From Pseudolysinimonas kribbensis (GTDB lineage: Bacteria > Actinomycetota > Actinomycetes > Actinomycetales > Microbacteriaceae): a DNA stretch of 64,000 nt. Shown here one piece after another: positions 55,527 to 63,162 of this stretch. The stretch covers positions 496,001-560,000 of the forward strand of contig NZ_BSVB01000001.1 in NCBI RefSeq assembly GCF_030161895.1, given 5' to 3'. Position 1 is the stretch's first letter, and each line of letters starts with the position of its first letter. Below the pieces are notes generated by a model. It did not search any database. It was not told where the DNA came from and saw only the letters and a list, made by a program, of their open reading frames with translations. The translations under genes and the position numbers were made by a program.

Positions 55527-55832
55527 ATGACCGCCGAAGACCTCTCGCAGTACGTGGGCGCGAACGCGGACGACGCCGCGTTCGTCGCCTCGTGCTGGGC
55601 GCGAGCTGACGCGCTGGTGACGGCGTACGTCGGCTCCGCCGAGGTCCCCTCGGCGATCCTCGACGGCGCGACGCTCGACGTGGGCGCTGAGCTGTACCAC
55701 CGGCGAAACGCGCCGAGCGGCATCACTCAGTTCGCCACGGCCGGCGATGCATCGCCGATCAGGCTGGCGCGGGATCCGATGACCTCGGCCTACCCCGTGC
55801 TGGCCCGCTGGGTCGGGGTGGGGGTGGCGTGA
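55527..55832 (+). CDS. Head-tail connector (gp6-like adaptor)
   Basis: 101 residues, helical: MTAEDLSQYVGANADDAAFV, ARADALVTAYVG, GAELYHRRNAPSGIT. This is the pattern of HK97 gp6-type adaptor proteins that sit under the portal. Two bases after the capsid stop. Confidence 0.7.
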   Translation: MTAEDLSQYVGANADDAAFVASCWARADALVTAYVGSAEVPSAILDGATLDVGAELYHRRNAPSGITQFATAGDASPIRLARDPMTSAYPVLARWVGVGVA

Positions 55833-56203
55833 TGGGTGCTATCGCCACCTCCCGCGCCGAGCTGGTCGCCGCGCTCGCCCCGGTCGGAGTGACCGTAACC
55901 GACCACGTACCCGAGCAGCTCAACCCGCCCGCCCTCATGGTCGTGCACGGGTCCCCACTGATCGAGGTCGGCGACACCTTCGGCCTCCACCTCCTTCGGC
56001 TTGAGGTCTGGATCGTCTCCAAGCTCGGCGCGAACGCGCGCATGACCGACGACCTCGACGCCCTCATCGAGGCGACCATCGCAGCGACCGTCGTCGACGG
56101 CTGGTCCGTCGAGAACGTCGCACAGCCGTTCTCATACACAGTCGGCGCTCGCACCTTCCTGGCCTCGACGGTCACCCTCACCACCGACATCTCACTCACC
56201 TAA
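55832..56203 (+). CDS. Tail terminator-like/minor head-tail protein
   Basis: 123 residues from ATG 55832 (GTG 55829 is possible). ELVAALAPVGVTVTDHVPEQ, then HLLRLEVWIVSKLGANARMT and a beta-rich end. Fold type and position fit the tail terminator (gpU-like), which caps the tail tube before head joining. Confidence 0.6.
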   Translation: MGAIATSRAELVAALAPVGVTVTDHVPEQLNPPALMVVHGSPLIEVGDTFGLHLLRLEVWIVSKLGANARMTDDLDALIEATIAATVVDGWSVENVAQPFSYTVGARTFLASTVTLTTDISLT

Positions 56204-56217
56204 GGAGCAACACAGAC

Positions 56218-56643
56218 ATGGGCAGTACACGCATCAAGGGCACCAAGCTCAAGCTGACCATCGGGACCCCCGGCGTCGACTACTGGGGCGACCTGTCGAG
56301 CTGGAAGATCAGCAACGATGACGCCGACAAGGACGTCACCACCTTTGAGGACGCCGCCGCCGGCGGGTCCAAGCAGTTCAAGCTGACCGGCACGGCGATC
56401 CAGTCGACCGCCTCCGGCTCCTTCTGGCGCTACGTCTGGGAGAACACCGGCGTCGACGCGGCGTTCACCATTGCCCCGCACGGCAACGAGACCGCGACCG
56501 CGGATCAGCCGCACGTCATCGGCACGCTCACCATCGGCGCGAAGCCCGACCTCGGTGGCGACGCCGGCAATGGCGCGTACACCTTCGACTTCGAGTTCCT
56601 GGTCGTCGGCACGCCGACGCTCGACTCGGGATCCGAAGAGTGA
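56218..56643 (+). CDS. Major tail tube protein
   Basis: 141 residues: STRIKGTKLKLTIGTPGVDY, WGDLSSWKISNDD, TASGSFWRYVWENTGVDAAF and TFDFEFLVVGTP. All-beta, Ig- or tube-like, with the APHGN...TADQP segment repeated in the next gene. Builds the tail tube. GGAG precedes ATG 56218. Confidence 0.82.
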   Translation: MGSTRIKGTKLKLTIGTPGVDYWGDLSSWKISNDDADKDVTTFEDAAAGGSKQFKLTGTAIQSTASGSFWRYVWENTGVDAAFTIAPHGNETATADQPHVIGTLTIGAKPDLGGDAGNGAYTFDFEFLVVGTPTLDSGSEE

Positions 56644-57074
56644 GCGCGGCCTCGGCTCTCGGGCCGAGGTCTCACCCCGTCCTCACCTTGACCGTGGACG
56701 GAGGCGAGGCCTCGAGCTGGATGGGCGAACTCACCTCCGCCGTGGTCGAGCCCGACAAGGGTGGCACGCTCATCACGAGCGCCTACGACGGCGACGACGC
56801 TGAGCCGTGGTTCCTCAAGGGCTCGGCCGTGCAGTCGTCGGCCTCGGACTCGCTGTGGCGGTTCACCTGGAACCACACCGGCGAGGTCGTCGGCTTCACG
56901 CTCGCGCCGAACGGCAACGCCGACGCGACTGCGGACGAGCCGATCCTCCGCGGCTCCCTCACGGTCGGCCCGCGCCCCGCGCTCGGTGGCGCGGCCAGCG
57001 ACAAGACGTTCGTCTTTGATTTCGACTGGCAGCTAACCGGCCCACCGCTCCTTGACGACGGGAGCGACTCGTGA
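56640..57074 (+). CDS. Second tail tube-like protein, paralogue of the previous gene
   Basis: 144 residues. Shares with 56218-56643 the segments SASDSLWRFTWNHTGEVVGF, APNGNADATADEPI, GSLTVGPRPALGG and FVFDFDWQLTGPP. The N-terminus differs. GTG 56640 overlaps the first tube stop, so the two are made together. A mixed tube or a distal ring is possible. Confidence 0.75.
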   Translation: MSAASALGPRSHPVLTLTVDGGEASSWMGELTSAVVEPDKGGTLITSAYDGDDAEPWFLKGSAVQSSASDSLWRFTWNHTGEVVGFTLAPNGNADATADEPILRGSLTVGPRPALGGAASDKTFVFDFDWQLTGPPLLDDGSDS

Positions 57075-57469
57075 CGGACTCCGTGACCTACGTCTCGGGC
57101 GGCGTTCGCGTCCGCGTCGAGGGGCTGCGCACGACCGTCTCCCGCCTCAACAAGGCCGGCGCGGATGCAGACGACATGAAAGACCTCATGCACGGCATCG
57201 GCGAGCTCGTCGTGCACGCCGCGCACGTCCCCGACCGCAGCGGCGCCCTCGCTGGCACCGTCCGCGCCGGACGAGGCAAGACCAAAGCTGTCGTCCGGGC
57301 GGGCGGCGCGAAAGCTCCCTACGCCGGCGTCATCCACTACGGCTGGCCGGCCCGCAACATCGCGCCGCACCCGTTCCTGACCGATGCGCTCTCCCGCGAA
57401 CACGAGCAGATCTTCGACGCGCTGGAACGCGGTATCGACGCGCTGCTCGCCAAGAACTCCCTCAGCTGA
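57071..57469 (+). CDS. HK97 gp10-like head-tail protein
   Basis: 132 residues: VRVEGLRTTVSRLNKAGADA, VHAAHVPDRSGALAGTVRAG and YAGVIHYGWPARNIAPHPFL, the marks of the HK97 gp10 family. Usually coded before the tail tube; here it comes after both tube genes, a changed order. GTG 57071 overlaps the previous stop. Confidence 0.82.
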   Translation: MTDSVTYVSGGVRVRVEGLRTTVSRLNKAGADADDMKDLMHGIGELVVHAAHVPDRSGALAGTVRAGRGKTKAVVRAGGAKAPYAGVIHYGWPARNIAPHPFLTDALSREHEQIFDALERGIDALLAKNSLS

Positions 57470-57500
57470 CCGCACCCCCTCAACAAAGGAGCACCCCCGC

Positions 57501-57918
57501 ATGACCGCACTCAACATCAACTCCCTCACCCTCGGCGAGGTCGCAAAGGTCGAAGAGCTCTCCGGCCAGGCCTTCGGCGCGATCGCCCAGGAGGACAAGC
57601 CCAAGGGCCTCGCCCTCGCCGCGCTCGCCTTCGTCGCCAAGCGCCGCTCGGACCCCAAGTACTCGTGGAATGACGCGCAGGGCCTCACCTTCGCTGAGTT
57701 CGGCGAGCTGATCACGCTGGGCGACGACGAGAACGAAGAGGGCGACCTGCTCGCCGCTGTGACCGGGGAGCCGGCCCCAAAGCCCGGCGCGCCAGCGCGC
57801 AGAAGATCTAGCCGGGTTCGTCGTTCATCTCGGGATGGCGCCCAGTGACTACTGGCGCCTGACCGTGATGGAACGCGACGCGATCCTCGAAGCCCACAAC
57901 CGCAAGAACAGGAGCTAG
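57501..57918 (+). CDS. Tail assembly chaperones, joined by a putative programmed frameshift
   Basis: The zero-frame product (57501-57848, 115 residues) begins MTALNINSLTLGEVAKVEEL. A second frame, open from 57763 to the stop at 57918, reads EDLAGFVVHLGMAPSDYWRL then TVMERDAILEAHNRKNRS and has no good start of its own. This is the classical G/GT arrangement before a tape measure. The shift is +1 (or -2), between 57763 and about 57848; this direction is opposite to the base losses seen elsewhere, so it is probably real. Confidence 0.82.
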
Positions 57919-57921
57919 CTC

Positions 57922-60141
57922 GTGGCCAAGAACACCGTCATTGTCTCGGTGCTCGCCGACGCCAAGAACTTCTCCAAGGGCTTCGATGACGCGGCCAAGT
58001 CCGCGGGCGGCCTCGGCGGCATCGTCAAGGGCGTCGGCGTGGCGGCCGGCGCCGCCCTCGTCGCGGCGGCCGCGGGCGCAACGGCCGTCATCGCCTCCGC
58101 GATCAAGGCCGCGGGCGAGTCCGAGAAGGTCGCCGCTCAGACGGCCGCCGTCGTCAAGTCGACGGGCGCGGCAGCGGGGCAGTCGGTCGAGCAGATCGGC
58201 GCCCTCGCCACCAAGCTCTCCCGGCTCTCTGGCGTGGACGACGAGGTGGTGCAGTCCGGAGAGAACATCCTCTTGACGTTCACCAACATCAAGGGCACGA
58301 CCTTCGACGCGGCCACCAAGAGCGCGCTCGACATGTCGGTTGCCATGGGCACCGACCTCAACTCGGCGGCCCTGCAAGTTGGCAAGGCGCTCAACGATCC
58401 GGTCGCGGGCATGTCGAAGCTGTCCAAGGTCGGCGTGACCTTCACTCAGGCGCAGAAGGATGCGGCGGCCTCGATGGTCGCCACAGGCGACGTGGCGGGC
58501 GCCCAGGCGATCATCCTCGGCGAGCTGACCAAGGAGTTCGGAGGCTCGGCCGAGGCCTTCGGCAACACCTTCGAGGGCTCGCTCGGCAAGGCCAGGACCT
58601 CCCTCGGGAACCTCCAAGAGGCCCTAGGCGCGGCGTTCCTCCCCATCGCCACGACGGTGCTGAGCAAGGTGGCCGGGCTTCTGGATCGCGTGGGGGATTC
58701 GCCCGCCTTCGCGGCGGCGCTCACAGCGGTCACCGGCTTCATCTCGGGTCTGCTCTCCGGCGACTCGGCGATCGGCGGATTCATCGCCAAGGCCGTCGAC
58801 CTGGCGTCCAACCTCTCGCCCGTCGGCCTCGTGCTCAAGGCGCTCGCCCCGATCCTGCCCGGCCTTGCCGGCGCGTTCGGTCAGCTGGCCAGCACTCTCG
58901 GCGGGGCGCTCGCACAGGTGCTGCCAACGATCACCAACCTGTCCCAGACCCTCGTCTCCGTGCTCTCCGGGGTCTTCGCTTCGGTGCTGCCGGTCATCGT
59001 CGGCTTGATCGGCCAGCTCGCGGGAGTGTTCACCGCACTCATGCCCGCGATCCTGCCCATCGTGCAGACGCTCGGCGGGATACTCACGGCGGTCATCAAG
59101 GCACTCGGCCCGATCATCACCACCATCGCCACGACGCTCGGCGGCGTGCTCGGCTCGGTGCTCAAGGCCATCACGCCCGTGCTCGTTCTCGTGGCGCAGG
59201 TGTTCGGTCAGATCCTCAAGGCGCTCGCCCCGGTCATCCCGCCGATCCTCTCGCTCATCCAGGCCGTGCTCGCTCTCGTCGCGCCGATCTTGACGCTGAT
59301 CGGCTCGGCGCTCGGGCCGGTCATCGAACTACTCGTCACGTTGCTCAAGCCGATCCTCAGCCTGATCGCGCCCCTCGTGAAGCTCCTTGCGCCCGCGATT
59401 CAGTTCGTCGCCGACGCGCTCTCGGTCGTCATCGACTGGATCGCCAAGGGAATCACGTGGTTCGTGGCGCTCGTCACGGGCTCCAAGACCGCTTCGGCGC
59501 AGTTCACGGCCGCATTCAACGGCGTCGGCAAGTTCTTCGGCGACCTGTGGAACGGCGTCATCAGCTTCTTCGCCAACGGGATCGCCAACATCGTCGGCTT
59601 CTTCACGGGACTGCCCGGCAAGATCGGCAGTGCCATCAGCGGGCTCGCGGGGATGCTCGGCAGCGTCGGCCGCAACATGATCCAGGGCTTGATCAATGGC
59701 GCGAGTTCGATGCTCGGCTCCCTCAGCTCCTTCGTCTCGGGCCTCGTCTCGAAGTACATCGTCAATCCCGTCAAGAGCCTGCTCGGTATCCACTCCCCCT
59801 CGACCGTGTTCCGCGACATCGGCGGCTACACGCTGCAGGGGCTGCAGATCGGCCTGAGCGACACGGAGGGCGTCCGCGGCGCCATCGACTCCCTCGGGCG
59901 CGAACTCGCCGACACTACGCTTCCCGCTCCGCGCGTCAGCTCGGCGACGGTCCGCCCCTCGCAGCAGGCCGCCTCGGATGCGTCGAGTGCCGCAATCGTC
60001 TCGCAGATGACGGCCGCCGACCGTGCGTTCTTCCGCGAGCTGTTCGCGGAGTTTGCGGGCTCGCTCGCGGTCACTGATGGCGTAATCGCGTCGGCCGCCA
60101 GCGCGGCGCAGGCACGACTCGTGAAAGCGGGCGCGCGCTAG
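57922..60141 (+). CDS. Tail tape measure protein of element 2
   Basis: 739 residues from GTG 57922. Starts AKNTVIVSVLADAKNFSKGF; an early hydrophobic segment (GVAAGAALVAAAAGATAVIA, about 36-55) and a very long stretch of hydrophobic helices with repeated LAPI/VLPxI units (about 290-500) are typical. The C-terminus contains SLLGIHSPSTVFRDIGGYTL, common in siphophage tape measures. It is unlike the element 1 tape measure in sequence. Confidence 0.92.
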   Translation: MAKNTVIVSVLADAKNFSKGFDDAAKSAGGLGGIVKGVGVAAGAALVAAAAGATAVIASAIKAAGESEKVAAQTAAVVKSTGAAAGQSVEQIGALATKLSRLSGVDDEVVQSGENILLTFTNIKGTTFDAATKSALDMSVAMGTDLNSAALQVGKALNDPVAGMSKLSKVGVTFTQAQKDAAASMVATGDVAGAQAIILGELTKEFGGSAEAFGNTFEGSLGKARTSLGNLQEALGAAFLPIATTVLSKVAGLLDRVGDSPAFAAALTAVTGFISGLLSGDSAIGGFIAKAVDLASNLSPVGLVLKALAPILPGLAGAFGQLASTLGGALAQVLPTITNLSQTLVSVLSGVFASVLPVIVGLIGQLAGVFTALMPAILPIVQTLGGILTAVIKALGPIITTIATTLGGVLGSVLKAITPVLVLVAQVFGQILKALAPVIPPILSLIQAVLALVAPILTLIGSALGPVIELLVTLLKPILSLIAPLVKLLAPAIQFVADALSVVIDWIAKGITWFVALVTGSKTASAQFTAAFNGVGKFFGDLWNGVISFFANGIANIVGFFTGLPGKIGSAISGLAGMLGSVGRNMIQGLINGASSMLGSLSSFVSGLVSKYIVNPVKSLLGIHSPSTVFRDIGGYTLQGLQIGLSDTEGVRGAIDSLGRELADTTLPAPRVSSATVRPSQQAASDASSAAIVSQMTAADRAFFRELFAEFAGSLAVTDGVIASAASAAQARLVKAGAR

Positions 60142-60168
60142 ATCCGGCACACGTGAAATGATCATCTC

Positions 60169-60579
60169 GTGTCGCTGCCCAACGACGCTCTACGGGCTGT
60201 CACCCGGAAGAGAACTGAAAACCCGAAGACTGTGCTCGCGTTCTACGCAACAGTGCTCGGGATTCTGCTCGCGGCCGGAGTAGCGGCGGCGAGCGTCATG
60301 CTGGCGACGGGCGAAGGCGTAGTTTATGTGCCCTGGATCCTCGGGTTCTGCGGCGTGGTGTTTCTTCTGATCGTCGGTGGGGTCTTCTGGGTCGGTAAAA
60401 CGGACCCTTCCAAGCTAATGCTGGGTCAGGTGACGGGTGAGGAGTACGCGGAAATCCAGAGGGTGCAGCTGGGCGACAGTTCAACTGGGGAACGGATAGC
60501 TCCATTGTTGGTTGCAGATCCCATAACCATCGAAGTCCTATCGGAGGATGCGGTCGGCGGCGAAGCGGGTGAACATTGA
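60169..60579 (+). CDS. Two-helix membrane protein of unknown function
   Basis: 136 residues from GTG 60169; helices at about 22-46 and 54-75, then a soluble tail. It takes the place after the tape measure where distal tail genes are expected. Codon use is less GC-rich than in the structural genes, so it may be a later acquisition. Holin function is possible but there is no lysin nearby. Confidence 0.55.
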   Translation: MSLPNDALRAVTRKRTENPKTVLAFYATVLGILLAAGVAAASVMLATGEGVVYVPWILGFCGVVFLLIVGGVFWVGKTDPSKLMLGQVTGEEYAEIQRVQLGDSSTGERIAPLLVADPITIEVLSEDAVGGEAGEH

Positions 60580-60977
60580 GCGACCCTCAGGTTTACATGA
60601 TCGTTGTCGAGGGCATCGATAACACACAGCGGGCCTTGATGCACAACTGGATCAAGGCGAATGCCGAGGCTTGGTGGCACCAGCTCGCAGATGTTTGGGT
60701 AGTGATCGGGCACGATGCGGGCTATTGGAGAGATGGGCTGACGAGCTTTGCATTGCCGGTGAAGACCAAGTTGCTCGTGATAGCCGTCAAGGAAACTCCC
60801 GGGGGTCGATGGGCCTCTAAGTGGGTGGAAGGGACAGAATGGTTCGGAGCGAACCTCCCCGCGCAAAGAGGGCGCTCGACAAGAGCTGATCCGCTGCTAC
60901 TCGCCGGGACGCCGGATTTCGCCGCAGCCCTCGCAGCGCCACGACCAAGCCCCATCGTCCAGCTCCATCTGCTCTAA
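60576..60977 (+). CDS. Unknown cytoplasmic protein, C-terminus doubtful
   Basis: 133 residues from TTG 60576 (overlapping the previous stop). The first 95 residues (QVYMIVVEGIDNTQRALMHN, GYWRDGLTSFALPVKTKLLV, WASKWVEGTEWFGANL) look like one alpha/beta domain. The Arg/Ala-rich rest overlaps a minus-strand gene and may be spurious. Two-gene unit with 60169-60579, toxin- or defence-like in layout only. Confidence 0.5.
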   Translation: MSDPQVYMIVVEGIDNTQRALMHNWIKANAEAWWHQLADVWVVIGHDAGYWRDGLTSFALPVKTKLLVIAVKETPGGRWASKWVEGTEWFGANLPAQRGRSTRADPLLLAGTPDFAAALAAPRPSPIVQLHLL

Positions 60978-61410
60978 AACGGTCCTGCACGTGGGCATTC
61001 ACCATCGTGGCCGCCCGCTGCACTGCCGGCCCGAAGTGGCCGTCATCCCAAAGAGCGGAAGCCGCCGACCAGACGATCGGATGCAACAGATCAGCCGAGA
61101 TTGATGGCGCTGAGGTACCGAGTCGGCTCCGGGTTTCCGCGTCCGTCTGCAGGCGTCCTAGGGCGTACTTCGCTTGCTTGATGCCCGGATCAAGGAGGTA
61201 GTACGTCCCATGCAGGCCGACCAGCTGCGGGAGAGTCTTCATCCCCATGACCCTTGCCACCACCCGGCTTGCTTGGTCTTCTGCGGCAAGGACCTTGTCC
61301 ATAGCGGGAATGGCACTGGTGAGCTGAGTATCGTGTGAGCCCAGTCTTCGCGCGTCCTCCGCGAGCTTGATCCATGCTGCAAGCGTCTGCATCGCCCATT
61401 CGGTGTCCAC
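60817..61410 (-). CDS. TIGR02391-like (Abi/Ymh) protein with altered C-terminus
   Basis: 197 residues. The first about 145 residues end in the TIGR02391 signature LLHPIVWSAASALWDDGHFG and PAVQRAATMVNAHVQDRF. The family normally continues with a conserved beta-rich tail; here the frame runs instead into the zinc-ribbon sequence, so the true C-terminus is lost by recombination or a base error. Relatives occur in phage-defence loci. Last element gene before attR. Confidence 0.6.
   Translation of the reverse strand: MDTEWAMQTLAAWIKLAEDARRLGSHDTQLTSAIPAMDKVLAAEDQASRVVARVMGMKTLPQLVGLHGTYYLLDPGIKQAKYALGRLQTDAETRSRLGTSAPSISADLLHPIVWSAASALWDDGHFGPAVQRAATMVNAHVQDRFRADGAGRWGLVVALRGLRRNPASRRVAADQLLSSALFARGGSLRTILSLPPT
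60897..60998 (-). CDS. Small zinc-ribbon protein, element 2 copy
   Basis: 33 residues from ATG 60998: MPTCRTVLEQMELDDGAWSW then RCEGCGEIRRPGE. The core MELDDGAWSWRC-x2-C-x-E-IRPG-like end is shared with 39760-39900 in element 1. The first Cys pair is damaged (one Cys remains), so it may be a remnant. Confidence 0.5.
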   Translation of the reverse strand: MPTCRTVLEQMELDDGAWSWRCEGCGEIRRPGE

Positions 61411-61463
61411 TGCACAAAATTAGCCGTCGGGAGCCGGCGCGAAGCGCCGTGATCTATTGCGAA

Positions 61464-61480
61464 TTCAGGCAGCCCGGAGT
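61464..61480. other. attR of element 2
   Basis: Core AGCCC at 61471-61475 between element DNA (GAATTCAGGC) and tadA (GGAGTTC). Same core as at 44532-44536. Confidence 0.78.
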
Positions 61481-62354
61481 TCAACGCGATCAGCAGATCG
61501 AGCGCCTCCGCCTCGCGCACCTCGCCGACGATGAGCCGGTCGGGCCGCATCCGGAGCGCCTCCTTGATGAGCCGTCGCAGGCTCACCTCTCCCGTGCCCT
61601 CGAGCGAGGCCTGCCGGCATTGCAGCGCGACCCAGTCGGGCGCCGCGAGGGAGAGCTCGAACGTCTCCTCCACCGTGACGATGCGCTCCTCCGGTCGCGC
61701 CGAGGCGAGCAGCGCACCGATCAGGGTCGTCTTGCCGCTCTGGGTGGCGCCCGAGACGAGGATGTTCTGCCCGGTCCGCACGCACAGGTGGAGGAACTCC
61801 GCGGCCCGCGGAGTGAGCGAGCCGAGCCGGACCAGCTCGCGCAGGTCGCGCATCCCGCGCCGGAAGCGCCGGATGTTGACCGCCCAGTGCCGCCGCGTGA
61901 TGTCGGGGATCGCGACGTGCAGGCGCGACCCGTCGGGCAGCGACGCGTCGACGAACGGCGTGCTCAGATCGACCCGCCGGCCGGTGGATTGCAGCATCCG
62001 CTCGACGAGGTCGCGCACCTGCACCTCGGTGAGGGTGAGCGGCACCCGCTCGGAGACGCCGTCGCGAGCGACGAAGATGCGGTCGGGTGTGTTGATCCAC
62101 AGCTCCTCGACCTCGGGATCGTCGAGATACGGTGCGAGCTCGCCGAACCCGACCAGCCGCGCGAGCACCGCCCCCGTGACCCGGCTCTCGTCGTCGAGCA
62201 TCGGCGCGGACCCGCCGAGCGCCTGCTCGCTGTAGCGACGCACCTCGTCGCGCACCACGTCATCCGCCCGCGCCCCCGCCGCCCCGAGGTCGAGCCCGTC
62301 ACGGCGGACGCGCTCGCGCACCCGCCGCGTGATGAGGCCGACCGCGTCCGTCAC
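61471..62354 (-). pseudogene. tadA: N-terminal fragment of tadA split by element 2
   Basis: From GTG 62354: about 295 residues of a TadA/CpaF secretion ATPase with PYLDDPEVEELWINTPDRIF, Walker A SGATQSGKTTL, RIVTVEETFELSL and the Walker B region PDRLIVGEVREAEALDLLIA. After LNSGLP the frame runs into element DNA and stops at 61239. Without the C-terminal part at 44150-44536 the ATPase lacks its conserved HANS segment and should be inactive. Confidence 0.92.
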
Positions 62355-62446
62355 CGCGCCAGTCTGCGCAGCCCGATGCCGTCGTGTCGCCGATTGTCCA
62401 CAGCGCCCTCGGCCTGCGAGGATCGGAGGGAGCTGAAGGAGGACCC

Positions 62447-62542
62447 ATGCTGGTCGTCGTAGGAGTCATCATCATCGCCACGGCGATCGTCGGCGGGGTG
62501 CTCCTGGTGGGAGCCTTCGTCGCCATGGTCCGCGGGCGCTGA
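62447..62542 (+). CDS. 31-residue single-helix membrane peptide
   Basis: ATG 62447 has a near-perfect GAAGGAGGA ribosome site. The peptide starts MLVVVGVIIIATAIVGGVLL and ends MVRGR, one membrane helix with a basic end. Divergent from tadA. Function unknown. Confidence 0.6.
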   Translation: MLVVVGVIIIATAIVGGVLLVGAFVAMVRGR

Positions 62543-62559
62543 TCGGGCGCCGATCTGAT

Positions 62560-63162
62560 CTAGTCGCGCGCGGGAGCCCGCGGGTCGAAGGAACAGGCCG
62601 CGGTCGCCGTCGCCACATCGTCGGCTGCGCCGCGGAAGCCGTCCTGGAACGGCAGGAGTCCCGCCGCGTCGGCGCGGCGGAGATAGCGCGCCGGCGAGGG
62701 CACCGGCCCCGGATCGACGCCGTGCGCCCGCAGACACGGCCAATAGGTCGTCACCTGGTACTCGAACAGCCGCAGCAGCGCGCTTCTCCCTGCCGCCGAA
62801 TCGGCGTCGACGAACGCCGCCGGCAGCAGGCACATGTCGAAGGCGCCGAGCACGCGGTCGCGATCGAGCGGGGTGGCATCCGGCCGTCCGGGAGCCCGTG
62901 TGTCGACACGCGCGCCGCTCGCCGCCGGCACGATCTCGACATCGCCCAGCAGCTCACCGTGATAGTCCTGCGCCCCGGCGCGCAGGTTGCCGAACGCGAA
63001 CGCGCCGCTGGCCTGAAGGCAGCGGTAGAGCACCGCCGGCTCGGTCGGCAGGGGCGGCGACGCCGACGACGGCGCCGGTGCCGGATGCGACGCGAGGACG
63101 ATCGCCGCGCCCGACGCGACGATCGATGCGACCACGAGGCCCCAGACGCGGCGCGCACGCAT
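62560..63162 (-). CDS. Membrane-anchored or secreted protein, paralogue 1
   Basis: 200 residues: basic start MRARRVWG, one helix (about 8-25) that may be a signal or anchor, a Pro/Ser linker, then a domain with four cysteines including YRCLQASGAF, FDMCLLP, EYQVTTYWPCLRAHGVDPGP and AACSFDP. No known family. Its start touches the stop of a homologous gene upstream (TGATG), so the two are an operon. Confidence 0.65.
   Translation of the reverse strand: MRARRVWGLVVASIVASGAAIVLASHPAPAPSSASPPLPTEPAVLYRCLQASGAFAFGNLRAGAQDYHGELLGDVEIVPAASGARVDTRAPGRPDATPLDRDRVLGAFDMCLLPAAFVDADSAAGRSALLRLFEYQVTTYWPCLRAHGVDPGPVPSPARYLRRADAAGLLPFQDGFRGAADDVATATAACSFDPRAPARD

Larger units (their letters stand above)
44537..61475 (+). 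mobile_element. Element 2: 16.9-kb serine-integrase prophage with protease-capsid fusion
   Basis: Inserted in tadA. Contents: tRNA-Arg-like sequence, serine integrase, RepA-like ATPase (minus strand) with heptamer array, Cys-rich small proteins, HNH, TerS, TerL, portal, fused protease-capsid protein, connectors, two tail-tube paralogues, tail chaperone with frameshift, tape measure, then two small unknowns, a zinc ribbon and a TIGR02391-like protein. No distal tail, fibre, holin, lysin or repressor is recognised. Size and gene order recall the very small actinophages of about 15-17 kb. Confidence 0.9.

Noticed and set aside
61239..61470. Continuation of tadA as a functional variant C-terminus
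   Set aside because: The 77 residues after the junction are antisense of element DNA with no TadA motif; the real end is at 44150-44536.
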